Origin: Carettochelys insculpta
Taxonomy: Eukaryota > Chordata > Testudines > Carettochelyidae
Assembly (NCBI RefSeq): GCF_033958435.1
Contig: NC_134167.1
Location: 2,934,001 to 2,998,000 of the forward strand
Length of the DNA: 64,000 nucleotides
Direction of reading: 5' to 3'
Shown here: piece by piece, positions 11,848-21,755 of the stretch
Numbering within the stretch: the stretch's first letter is position 1
Layout of the letters: the number at the start of each line of letters is the position of its first letter
Notes under the pieces: generated by a model
Told to the model about the DNA's origin: nothing
Database searches by the model: none
What the model saw: only the letters and a program-made list of their open reading frames with translations
Program-made: the position numbers and the translations under genes

Positions 11848-12100
11848 CCCTTTTGGGTTATGTATTCTCTTATCTATGGTGCCAGATCATACTGGTCTGT
11901 CTTTGTGACGCCAGTTTGTTACAAGGGCATTTCTACTTAGTTTGCACTTGTAAGACAAGAGATAAGCAATTTAGGAGTACAGGACATTCTTTTGTGCAGG
12001 CGGGGCACGTCCCCTTCTGGGTGATTGTGTGTGTGTGCATCATATTGATCAATGCCAGCTGGGGTGATTCCTGAGGGTCCCCCCACCTCTCATGTTGACA

Positions 12101-14335
12101 GTCTGGCCTGTTAGCCTTCTAGCTGTACTTTCTGCTTCTCAGGGTCACGATAAGCCAGCATATCTGGGCCTCAATGAGGGCATCAAAGACTGTGCTGTCA
12201 GCAGCCGTTTCTGTGGCCTGTGTGCTCCTCAGTGGGGGCGGGCAACGAGCAAGCTGGCTTGTAAGGGGGAGACTCTGTCTGGCTACAATAGGGCACCTGA
12301 AAATGTGGGGCACCCCTGAGTATTAATATCCACCCACCTGCCTCTTCTTGTCCCTGTCTGCTGGCTGCTGCAGTCTGGTGAGTCACCATTCTGAGAGGCT
12401 GTAGTTAAAAGTGCAAAAGCCTGCCAGACCTATTAGCAAAACACAGAACCTGTGAAAGAGCAATTCAAGTGGTAATGAAACCGTTGAGTGGGTATGTGCT
12501 GACAGTTTCTACATTTACTATGTTAGTCTACAGGACCTTAGTTTACAATTTGCATTAAAATATTCCATTAGTTTATTGCAGAAAATCATAAAATCACATC
12601 TCTAAAAAAATCCATCTTTTTCCATCTCTTGTGGCCATCAGGCATAAAGGCACCAATTTAATAATATTGTGTAGGGGTCCATAAATACTAAAGTTAGCCC
12701 TCTCCATTGAAATTCTGAGCATTCATGCGGATGTATTTGGGAGTGGCAAATCAGACCCCACTTTCCTTTGAACTAAAAAAAAAAAAAAGGAATGCAACCT
12801 ACTAGCACCAACAATTTATTTGCCAGTGTACTAAAATAAAATAGCTTTGCCTTTATGCATCAATATGCGGCAGTTAGCCAAACCAGCTCAGTCTCTCCCT
12901 GCATACAATCTGAAACTGACAAAACAGTGCCTATTAATTATAACAAATGGCTTTATTTTATTGAAAACAAAATAGGTTGTTTTAAAAATAAGGTAAACTG
13001 TGATGAGTTGGCTTAGACTCAATTAGTATTAAATAACATCCCTCCTTCCCCCAGGCTCAGAAAATAAAAAATCAGAACCACTCATAGTGAGTTTCTTTAT
13101 TACTAACAAAAGCCCTGATTCAGCCAGATATTTAAGTATAAACCCCTCTAAATACATGATTGGTTCCAGTGACTTCAACTTAAACCCTAGTGAGTGGCGT
13201 TTAATAAAGGTCTAGTAGTGTGTGAAGCTATGTAGGACTTCTGCCTGACGGTGACTTTCACCCTAACTGTATCAAACAAAAATATTTTTTTCCTGCATTC
13301 ACCTGCCAGGTCCAATCCTGCATGCCTTCCATCAGGCCCTTATGTCAAAACATGAGTAAAATTTTCATGAGTCCTAAGTCCCATTTTTTTTAAAAGCATC
13401 TGTTGCTTTGAAAATCTTCCTCAAAGCTCCTAAGGCACAAATCTTTGCAACACAGTTCTTAGTGAATGGGTGTACCACATGACACCTTGGGGATTATACA
13501 AAACACTTCTCTATTAATCAGGGCCTACCTTTCTCCTCTGCAGGATAGGTCTTTTAACCGGTCTGTTAAACACTAGTGACCAGTGAAAAGATCTTATCAA
13601 AACAGAGCTGGATTCTCCTTACACTTATCCTGAAGTAAATCAAGAGTAATCCAATTAAATCAGTGTCAGATTCTTCATACTTAACATATGAAGAACAGAC
13701 ATGACCCCTGTGTTACCTATTTAATAACAGCAGAAAATATTGAAATAAAAACTGACTATCTTGTATCAATTTTGTCCTTGTTAAGTTTTGCAATTCACTC
13801 AACCCTGGGCAATAGAATTAGCTTCCCTTTCTAGCCCGATTCAGTTTTGTACTTGTACAGTAGCACAGTATCACTGCATTGAAGCAAACGGCACAACAGG
13901 AGAATATATTCTACTGACACACTCATATGTTTGAAAATGGTGTCATTGATACTGGACTGCATGCTGGTTTGTAAGGGTGAACCTCCCCTCTGTGCAGAGG
14001 GGTGGCACAAAACTTATCAATGGAATTAAAGTGGTGTATAGGACTTCTGCACATGGTTGAATCACATCTGAAGGGAGACCAGAATTCTGCTCATTAGAAC
14101 ATTTATACCCCACCTTTCCAGTGAGATTTTAAGCACCATTAAACAGTTTCTACATTTTGGTTTGATTGCATTATAAAGTTTTCTACATAGCTGTCGTCTT
14201 CCTTTTACTTTTCTACCAACTTTCAGTAAAGGAGAATGGATGATCTCTAAAGGTTTCTCCTACAAAATGCAGCTAGTCAGTTTTATATGCAATCATACTG
14301 TCAAATATATAGCTATGTAACTCTGAGGAAAATGT
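12101..14335. other. Unassigned AT-rich DNA with small old repeats
   Basis: 12101-12400 is GC-richer and adjoins the LTR; a 64-codon minus frame there has no recognisable domain. A 16-base A run lies near 12774-12788. At 13111-13190 AGCCCTGATTCAGCCAG and CCAGTGACTTCAACTTAA look like an old palindromic repeat fragment. The rest shows nothing I can name. Confidence 0.45.
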
Positions 14336-14347
14336 ACTTGCCTTTCC

Positions 14348-14576
14348 TACGAAACAAAGCAGCAGAAATGTAGCATTTTAAAGGCTAGCAAAATGATTTA
14401 TTTGGTGATGAGCTTTTGCAGGACAGACCCACTTCATCAGATTGAGGAAGTGGGTCTGTCCCACAAAAGCTCACCACTGGATAAATCATTTTGTTAGTCT
14501 TTAAAGCGCTACATTTCTGCGGCTTTGTTTTGGTGGAGTACAGACTAACACTACTACTTCTCTGTTACTTGTCTTT
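14348..14576. mobile_element. PLE-type fold-back element, 12-bp TSD
   Basis: Two inverted arms meet near 14440. The left arm (AAACAAAGCAGCAGAAATG, then GCTAGCAAAATGATTTAT, then the hammerhead-like core in reverse) mirrors the right arm, which ends CAGACTAACACTACTACTTC, TCTGTTA. The flanks are ACTTGCCTTTCC (14336-14347) and ACTTGTCTTTCC (14577-14588), an 11/12 match. No coding capacity. The longer tail is on the right, so the element sense is plus. Confidence 0.85.
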
Positions 14577-14589
14577 CCCAGTTGCTAAA

Positions 14590-15499
14590 TTTATAGAATA
14601 TTCCCAGTCCAAAAGTAATCTGTTCCTACTGTATGTGTCTTTTCTAGTTTGTTTTATCTGGAGCTGGGGCCCAAGATATGATCAATTGGATCTGAATTTG
14701 AAATTCCTCCATAGTTCAAGGTCATGATCCAGTGCAGTTGGAGTGAGTGTTTCTGGTTGCCTGGAAAGATAATATACGCGATCTCCGTGTTGTTGGCTAT
14801 AAAGTTGGAATCTAGATCTGGGATTTTTCAAGGTGGGGGAGGGTGGATATGGGGGTGGTTCAGGAACTGGCATTTTGCTTTGGGTGAACTCTTCCCTTTT
14901 TAAGGTTTGTTTCTACTTCCATCTATTTCAAGGAGTGTTTTGCTTTCAACATCAGGATGTCATGGGGGAACAGAATTTCTGTTCTTGCCACATGAGAAGA
15001 CCTTTGCGCACTCACTGAGCCTTGTTGATTTTAGGGAAGCCATGAACGGGTGCAATTCTGCCTGCCATGACCACCTTCCAAATTCAGGTCCTAATGGAGT
15101 ATCTGCAATACTTCTTCTGTGGCAGGAAGATGAAGAAGAATTCATGTAGATTGCTAATAAGGAGTTTCAATTGCCAAAATGCAGCATTTATACCACTAGA
15201 TGAAATCAGTGGAAATGCTCACATGGACTTCACTAGGCCTGGAATTTCTCTCACTGTATACTAAAGAAATTGGGGCTCAGTCCAACTCCCATTGGAATCA
15301 GAGCCATTGACTTTATGAGGAGCTGGGCCAAGTCTGTTAAATATTAGACAAGCAGCCAAGTTTTTCTGAGTCCTTCTGTGTTTGAGTGCTGTGCTTGAAA
15401 AAATGAGGGCCAGTTTTTCAGTGGTGCTGTCCTGAGCACTATCCATGCTGCCTAAAAGCTTTAAGAGCTCAACACTTTGATATGGTTTTCCTAATGAAC
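14590..15499. other. Unassigned DNA
   Basis: No gene or repeat recognised; overlapping short open frames on both strands at 14833-15264 look random. Confidence 0.45.
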
Positions 15500-15620
15500 A
15501 GCGTGGCGTGGTGCATAGCATGTTAGGCGGGGATCCAGCTGAACTGGAGCAAGTCACTTTCTCTCTCCGTACTTCTGTTTCCCTATGAATAAAACAGGGA
15601 CAGTGATCCCTCTGTTATAA
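15500..15620 (-). mobile_element. MIR-like SINE fragment
   Basis: GGATCCAGCTGAACTGGAGCAAGTCACTT... followed by a 'ctgtttccctatgaataaaacaggga' stretch follows the antisense layout of MIR ('gcaagtcac...cctcagtttcctcatctgtaaaatggg'). Old and diverged. Confidence 0.65.
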
Positions 15621-16611
15621 AATATGTTGGCAATTATTGAGATGAGCTTGATATTCTAATAAATTGGGCTGTAGGCTCTTTTTCAGCAAGGTGAAATTAA
15701 CCATATATCTAACTATAAGGAGCTGGGGACTAGTCCCCATTGAACTCAATAGGATTACTTGCTTTCTTAAGGCCGTTCTGAACTGGTCAACTCGGTGTGT
15801 AAGGACTAGTTTTCTGCATGGACTGTTAGAATCTGGGTACTGAGCTCTTTAGTTGTATCAGCAGCAAGATACATGCAAATAGAGGTGTAGATCCAACATC
15901 ATTGCACAGTGCTAACAATATCTTTACCATTAGGCAGAAATGTTGATGAAATATTTCCAGTGCTGTGAAGCACAAGCAACTTTACATTTTAACTCCCACC
16001 ATGATCCTCTGAACAGACACCTGACAGGGCCTGACAAAGGGATAGGATGTCTAAACCTGGCACCACAAACAACTTCAGATTCTGGATCTCCTGTATTCTC
16101 TGCACCCCCTGATTATGGGGCCACCAGAATGTAGAAGTGGAGAGGACTCAGATTATTGCACGTCTAACTGAAGGTGTGACTTTTCTTTAAACTGCTCTCA
16201 GTTCAGCTGGTGCAGCTTTGTGCATGTATACCTTTAAATTGAGGTAACCTGGCTTGTACTGGCTTAACTTGTGCCTCTATATTTGCCATTGTTCATTGCC
16301 TTTTGTTAAAAGCCCTTCATACAGAAAATTGTACTGCAAGACTAGTGGGCGTGTCACATGGGGTGAATCTGCACAATGCCCCTTAAATTAGGTGAGTGGT
16401 TTCTGTTTTTATTCATGGAAGGATGCACATACACTCCCTCCTTTCTACAGATGTACCCCCCTGTGACTCTCTCTTCCATGTGAGCAGAGCACAGCTGCCA
16501 TTTAGACACCTCAATTTGGGCTTTTATTGAGATACCTGAATGGGAGCTGAGGTCTTTTGAAAATCTGGTTCTGGCAATGGGTATTGAGCCCTTGTGAAAA
16601 TAATAGTCCTA
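15621..16611. other. Unassigned DNA
   Basis: Near 15720-15770 CCCATTGAACTCAATAGG recalls the palindromic repeat signature noted elsewhere. Otherwise nothing identified. Confidence 0.4.
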
Positions 16612-16790
16612 GAATATAAGAATGGGCATACTGGGTTGGACAAATGGTCCATTTACCACAGTATCCTGTCTTTGGACACTAGCCAGTGCCAGATGCTTCA
16701 AAGGCAGTGAAAAGAATAGGGATATTGAAGCAATCCTCCAGTCCCAACATCTAGCAGTCAGAGACTTAGGGACGTGTGCAGCATAGGATA
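16612..16790 (-). mobile_element. CR1-type LINE 3' end
   Basis: AGAATATAAGAATGGGCATA and then CTGGGTTGGACAAATGGTCC, a 'cagtatcctgtcttt' stretch and CAGAGACTTAGGGA match the antisense of a sauropsid CR1 3' end. Its 3' end faces left, so the LINE sense is minus. Confidence 0.7.
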
Positions 16791-16827
16791 GTGCAGGTCT
16801 GATCTGTGTGTATCGTTAAAAGTATAG

Positions 16828-17600
16828 AAACAAAAAGCAGTCAAGTAGCACTTTAAAGACTAGCAAAATAGTTTATTAGGTGAGCTTTCGTGGGACAGAC
16901 CCACTTCTTCAGACCATAGCCAGACCAGAACAGACTCAATATTTAAGACACAGAGAACCAAAAACAGTAAGCAAGGAGGACAAATCAGAAAAAGATAATC
17001 AAGGTGAGCAAATCAGAGAGTGGAGGGGTGGGGGGAAGATCAAGAATTAGATTGAGTCAAGTGTGCAGACGAGCCCCTATAGTGACTCAAAGTTCCCATC
17101 ACGATTTAAACCATGTGTTTAATGTTCCAAATTTGAATGTAAATGTCAGCTCGTCCAGAGAAGTGGACGAACTGACATTTACATTCAAATTCGGAACAGA
17201 GAAGTGGACGAACTGATGGTCCAGACAAGTGGACGAACTGACGTTTACATTCAAATTCGGAACATTAACACATGGTTTAAATCATGATGGGAACTTTGTG
17301 TCACTATAGGGGCTCTTCTGCACACTTGACTCAATCTAATTCTTGATCTCCCCCCCCCACCCCTCCACTCTCTGATTTGCTCACCTTGATTATCTTTTTC
17401 TGATTTGTCCTCCTTGCTTACTGTTTTTGGTTCTCTGTGCCTTAAATATTCAGTCTCTTCTGGTCTGGATATGGTTTGAAGAAGTGGGTCTGTCCCACAA
17501 AAGCTCACCTAATAAACTATTTTGCCAGTCCTTAAAGTGCTACTTGACTGCTTTTTGTTTTGATAGTGTATAGACTAGCATGGCTTACTCTCTGTTACTA
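16828..17600 (+). mobile_element. Internally deleted PLE palindrome, 12-bp TSD
   Basis: A near-perfect palindrome: a left arm of about 340 bases (16828-17165), a 56-base centre and a right arm of about 380 bases (17222-17600). The arms equal the terminal arms of the 55744-57765 element and extend further into the tail of its coding region, but the RT is gone. The centre holds repeated GAAGTGGACGAACTGA units. Flanking copies of TTAAAAGTATAG (16816-16827 and 17601-17612) match 12/12. The left arm retains an intact hammerhead-like core on the minus strand (GAAA complement 16886-16889, CTGAAGA complement 16906-16912). In the right arm the core has decayed to TTGAAGA...CAAAA. Open frames here are antisense or sense remnants of the PLE C-terminus. 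Confidence 0.92.
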
Positions 17601-17669
17601 TTAAAAGTATAGCTTTCTGAATTGCTTTTTATCTGTCCCCAATAACGAAGCACCTCCGTTTTTTAATGT

Positions 17670-17800
17670 AGTCTTCAGAGGTAGGAAAGAGCTGTTAGCT
17701 GCGTTTTACAGAGGGGGAACTGATCCACAGAGTTATATTATTTTTAAAGTTACACAGGAAGATAAAGAAATTGAATCTTGGTTTTCCCCAGGGCTAAACT
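17670..17800 (+). mobile_element. MIR-like SINE fragment
   Basis: CGTTTTACAGAGGGGGAACT followed by a 'ccacag...gttacacagg' stretch follows the MIR core order, weakly conserved. Confidence 0.4.
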
Positions 17801-18734
17801 GATCCTTTAACCATGGGATCAGCCTGCCTCTCCACAGATGATTGTTTCCAAAGTCATGTAATTGACTTAGGGACTTGTTCTCCTAACTTGATTAGCAGTT
17901 TTTGAAGATCTTCCCCCTGATTTCCCAAATGGCAGTTTTCTGTAGGGAGACCTTTCTCTTGAGTATGTTTGAGCCATGCATTCATGTAGCAGGTGGCCTG
18001 GCCTAAATGTAAATTGATTGAATTTTCTTTCATACCGCAAAGCACTTTGAAGCTGATCATTAAGACAGATGAATGTGCCCTCTCCACAGAAAGGGGGCTC
18101 AGGGGGATGTAAAAGATAATCTATAACGTACTAAAAAGATCCTGTCAAGACAACGTGAGAGTGTAGAGTAAATGTCAGCATTTTCCGGAATATCTGTTTT
18201 TATTAGAAATCTAATGTATATCCATATTGGAGTGGAGGGCAGTTGGTTTGGGCCCCTATCAATTTCTATTGAAGCATCCATTATTTCTATTACTGTGTTA
18301 GTCATTGAGCTTGATTCCCCTCTATTTATGCCTATTGTGTGCTAGCGTAATTCCTGCTACCTGTCCCCAGCAGAATGGAAAGCTGTGTTGAATGGACAGG
18401 ACTGCAGAATGAGAAGAACCAGTTCTTCAGGGGGGTTTGTTCTGCAGGGAGAGGGTGGGTGCAACTGCAATTCAGTTATTCTTTTCCCAACAGTCCAGGC
18501 TGTCTGGGAAACCTGAATGGGGCTTTCACTGGGAGCTGGGCTGGCTCTCAGTTGCCTGTAGAAGAGGAACACGCAGACTCTTCCCTCATTAGCCTGTACA
18601 TTTGCCAAATGACAGACCAGAACACTGAGAATCAAGGAACAAACCCAATGTTTTCCAACAGTCCTGCTGTTGCCAGACCCATAAACCGTGTATTTGGCAG
18701 GGGCTGTGTATTATGAAATAAGGAAGGGCAAAAT
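17801..18734. other. Unassigned DNA
   Basis: A 113-codon plus frame (18375-18716) and a 92-codon minus frame overlap each other. Neither has a domain or splice context, so I do not call a gene. Confidence 0.45.
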
Positions 18735-18955
18735 AAACTAAACAAACCCAGTTCTTTCAATCTTTCCCTCACACGTCATGTTTTCTAGACCTTTAATCAT
18801 TTTTGTTGCTCTTCTCTGGACCTTCTCCAATTTGTCCACACTTTTCCTGTAATGTGGTGCCCAGAACTGGAAACCTTACTCCAGTTGATGTCCAATTGAA
18901 ATTATGACCCCTTGGTACTGTCAATGAAAAACCCTAGTGTAGGCTGCTTTTTGTT
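18735..18955 (-). mobile_element. CR1-type LINE internal 3'-region fragment
   Basis: ACAAACCCAGTTCTTTCAAT, then TCATGTTTTCTAGACCTTTA, CTTCTCTGGACCTTCTCC and 'gtggtgcccagaactgg' are the antisense of the segment upstream of the CR1 3' end. Ends at an unclear point near 18955. Confidence 0.75.
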
Positions 18956-19573
18956 GCGCAGACAAAAATAGAGGAAGGCTGTCCCTGGGGATCATGTACC
19001 AATTTGGGATCAATAGAAAGAGAAAAGACATTCTGTAAATTGCCATTGCTACATCTCATTTGACAAATTAACATCTCTGGCAGTAATAACTATGTCCATA
19101 GTCTGATCTTCTGGGTGCAAACATTCACATGATATAGGTAATTCCCTTTTAGAACAGGATGTTGTCAGGGTGTTGAGGTACAGATGTTCTATAGTCTCAG
19201 AATATGAAGAGGAATGTGAAGGATATGGCACAATTCAGCTTTTTGCTCCAATTTCACCTTTCAGTGCATGATTGAAAAGCAATGGCATGGTGTTTAGCTC
19301 TCTGCAGAGCCTACTTACCTACCTAGCAAAATAAATAGCTTTCCAAAACAGATCCTGTCAGCATTAATAAGTGAGAAAATGGCTTTAATTGGGGAAGCAC
19401 AATTTTGGGGTGTTGAAGAATCTGCTTCAATTTTTTTTCTGTTGAGATAGAATTAGTACACACCCAGGGATTTTGTCAACTTTTAGACCCTGTTTCATCA
19501 ACATACTTGAGAACCTGCTTAATCCCACTAAAGTCAAAGGGACCTACCCCTTTCTGATCCTTTTCTGAATCAG
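18956..19573. other. Unassigned DNA
   Basis: The tail at 19498-19573 (CTGCTTAATCCCACTAAAGT ... 'gaatcagg') resembles an old palindromic repeat. The rest is featureless. Confidence 0.4.
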
Positions 19574-19985
19574 GACATAAGACTACAAGAACGGCCATAT
19601 TGGGACAGACCAAAGGTTAATCTAGCCCAGGATCCTGTCTTCTGACAGCAGTCAGCACCAGATGCCCCAGAGGGAATGAACAAAACAGGGAATCATCAAC
19701 TTATTCATCCCCGGTTGGCCATTCCCAGCTTCTGGAAAACAGGCTAGGAACACACTTCCTGCCCATCCTGGCTAATACCCATTGATGGACCTATCCTCCA
19801 TGAATTTATCTAGCTCTCTTTTTTAACCCTGTTAAAGTCCTACCTTTCACAACATCCTCTGGCGAGGACTTCTACAGGTTGGCTCTGTGTTGTGTGAAGA
19901 AATACTGCCTTTTGTGTTAAACCTGCTGTCTATTAATGTCATTTGGTGACCTCTAGTTCTTGGATTAATTTAAGATGGTACCTAA
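19574..19985 (-). mobile_element. CR1-type LINE 3' end, best-preserved copy
   Basis: CAAGAACGGCCATATTGGGA, CAGACCAAAGG, then 'ccagagggaatgaacaaaacagg', 'attcccagcttctgg', 'gatggacctatcctccatgaa' and 'gtgaagaaatactgcctttt' follow the antisense CR1 3' end in order for about 400 bases. LINE sense minus, 5'-truncated, no protein left. The best reference in the window for aligning the other CR1 scraps. Confidence 0.85.
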
Positions 19986-20091
19986 GTTAAGAAGGTGTGC
20001 AAGGGCTTTCTTGAATGGATGCCTTAATCAGTCCTGCCACCACCGTAATGTGAACTACTTAAAGAACTTTCAGTATGCTCTCTAGAATGGT

Positions 20092-20250
20092 GACAGAGAG
20101 GGAGCCGTGTTAGTCTGTACTCCAACAAAACAAAGCAGTAGAAATGTAGTGCTTTAAAGACTAACAAAATGATTTACTAAGTGATGAAAGATCGTCACCG
20201 AATAAATCACTTTATTAGTCTTTACACTGCTGTGTTTCTACCGCTTTGTT
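20092..20250 (-). mobile_element. PLE-type fold-back element, 12-bp TSD
   Basis: The left side carries the full tail in reverse (GACAGAGAGGGAGCCGTG, TTAGTCTGTACTCC, AACAAAACAAAGCAGTAG). A shorter right arm (TCTTTACACTGC... ACCGCTTTGTT) mirrors it. The core between them is decayed and partly deleted. Flanks are CTCTAGAATGGT (20080-20091) and CTCAAGACTGGT (20251-20262), 10/12 matching. The long tail is on the left, so the element sense is minus. Confidence 0.8.
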
Positions 20251-20262
20251 CTCAAGACTGGT

Positions 20263-21334
20263 CATCACTATCAATTGCATCTATTGTATTGGTCGGTCTC
20301 CTTCCAGACTAAGAACATAATACAATATTCAGAGAGAGGGAGAACTACATTTTATTCATGTAGTCTGGAAGGAGGAACATGGTGATTAGGGCTATAAGAG
20401 CTTAATCACCAGAAGCATATTTTGCTAAACAATGATTAAGTTCACTGAGGCAAACTTTGGGACTCAGATGTTTGCCTGAGAGGCTTAAGATGTACAGTAA
20501 ATCTACCATTGGCCCACATATTATTCTCAGGGGTGCCTGCGGTGATGGTGGGGAGGGGAGTCAGACACATGGGGTCTCTAAAAACCAGGACACAATCTCA
20601 TGTCATTCTACTCTTGGGGGCTTCTCTGCTTTCAGTTCAAGCAGCTTATGATCAAGAGCTTTTTAAAAAAAGAGATCATTTGGTAGATTGTTACAAGCTT
20701 AAATTTTTTTGCAAGGAAATATGTACGTGATGTGGGAAATTCAATTTTACTAGTTAAAAGAAATCTAATAGTAAATCCATTAAATACAGCTTCATGGAAT
20801 TTCCTGGGACAGTAGGATCAGCCGCAATGACTGAGTCAGGCTTCCATAAGCCAATTAGCATTTTAAAAGATGCTTGGGTAGTCACTTTTCATGCCAAATG
20901 ACATGTCCTTTCTATTTGATTGTAAATAGCATTTGTGTTCCCTTGAATGCTTATCGTTGCACCAAAGCCAACTGTGTTTTATATTCCAATTTCCTTTTTA
21001 CTTTGCATGTTTGCCAAAGTGTATGCTTCTGTTAATTTGCATTAATGTTGTAAATTATGCTTTCCATGGCACAAACATACCTGTTGAGCTTGTAATTGTA
21101 TTCAGCTCTGTAAAGCATCCTTCCACACAATGTGTAGGAAAGGCACAAGTAGGTTCCAATTCTGATGTCCATGGGCCAGATGCTCAGCCATACCCAGTGC
21201 AGTTAGATCTGTGTGTGTGACATTTGCACTGCCAGGACCCCATTTCTGGTGCATGGAGAACTGGTGCCTCTGTGCCAAGTTACAGTAGCCTCATAATTAC
21301 TTTGCTATAGTTCTGAGCAGGCCCAGCTAAGAGC
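20263..21334. other. Unassigned DNA
   Basis: No gene or named repeat seen. Confidence 0.45.
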
Positions 21335-21405
21335 AGGTTCCCATTGCACTAGACGATGGAGCTGTATAAAACGAGACACAATCTTTGCTCTGAGCTAAGA
21401 TGACA
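21335..21405 (-). repeat. Old interspersed repeat fragment
   Basis: TTCCCATTGCACTAGACGAT, GGAGCTGTATAAAACGAG and 'cacaatctttgctctgag' look like the reverse of the fragment at 24625-24732. Family name not known to me. Confidence 0.45.
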
Positions 21406-21599
21406 ACTGCCCTCCTGGCTGACACATCAGGGATCTCCAGATTTAAAAGCATGAGAGACTGCATGACTTAAGCTAAAGAGACAAGCCACTGTAGCTGGGG
21501 GCTGTAGTGACTCATCCTCTGTGGACTGTCACAGCTGGGAACCCATTGCTATTGTACACATGCACCAGTGAGTTACATTTACCCTCTAAACAGACAAGA

Positions 21600-21755
21600 C
21601 AGACAAATTATTCTTATTTTCACAGGTGGGGGATTGGGACACAGATTAAATAACTTGTCATGGGTCACACAGGAGGATTTGTGTCAGAGCTAGGAACTAA
21701 ATACATGTCGTCTGAGTCCTAGTTTAGTGCCTTTACCAGAAGACCATTCCCCTCT
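21600..21755 (+). mobile_element. MIR-like SINE
   Basis: Follows the MIR order: 'ttattttcacaggtggggga', CACAGATTAAATAACTTGTC, GGGTCACACAGGAGG, CAGAGCTAGGAACTAAAT, 'ctgagtcctagtttagtgcc'. One of the clearest MIR copies here. Confidence 0.75.

Larger units (their letters stand above)
11350..12100 (-). mobile_element. Solo LTR-like element, minus orientation
   Basis: Read on the minus strand this has LTR anatomy: a start at TGTCAACATGAG, a U3 of about 250 bases, a TATA box GGGGTATAAAAG, a long R/U5 and a polyadenylation signal in GCTTAATAAACTTG, ending ...GGTTACAACA. The outer bases are therefore TG...CA. I could not find a matching target duplication, so the 12100 boundary is less sure than the 11350 one. 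A purine tract GAGAGGTGGGGGGA sits just inside the U3 end and could be a polypurine tract if the boundary lies there instead. It is probably an endogenous retrovirus or related LTR element. No internal genes adjoin. Confidence 0.6.

Noticed and set aside
12119..12313. 64-codon minus frame beside the LTR as an env or gag end
   Set aside because: No recognisable motif; position alone is not evidence.
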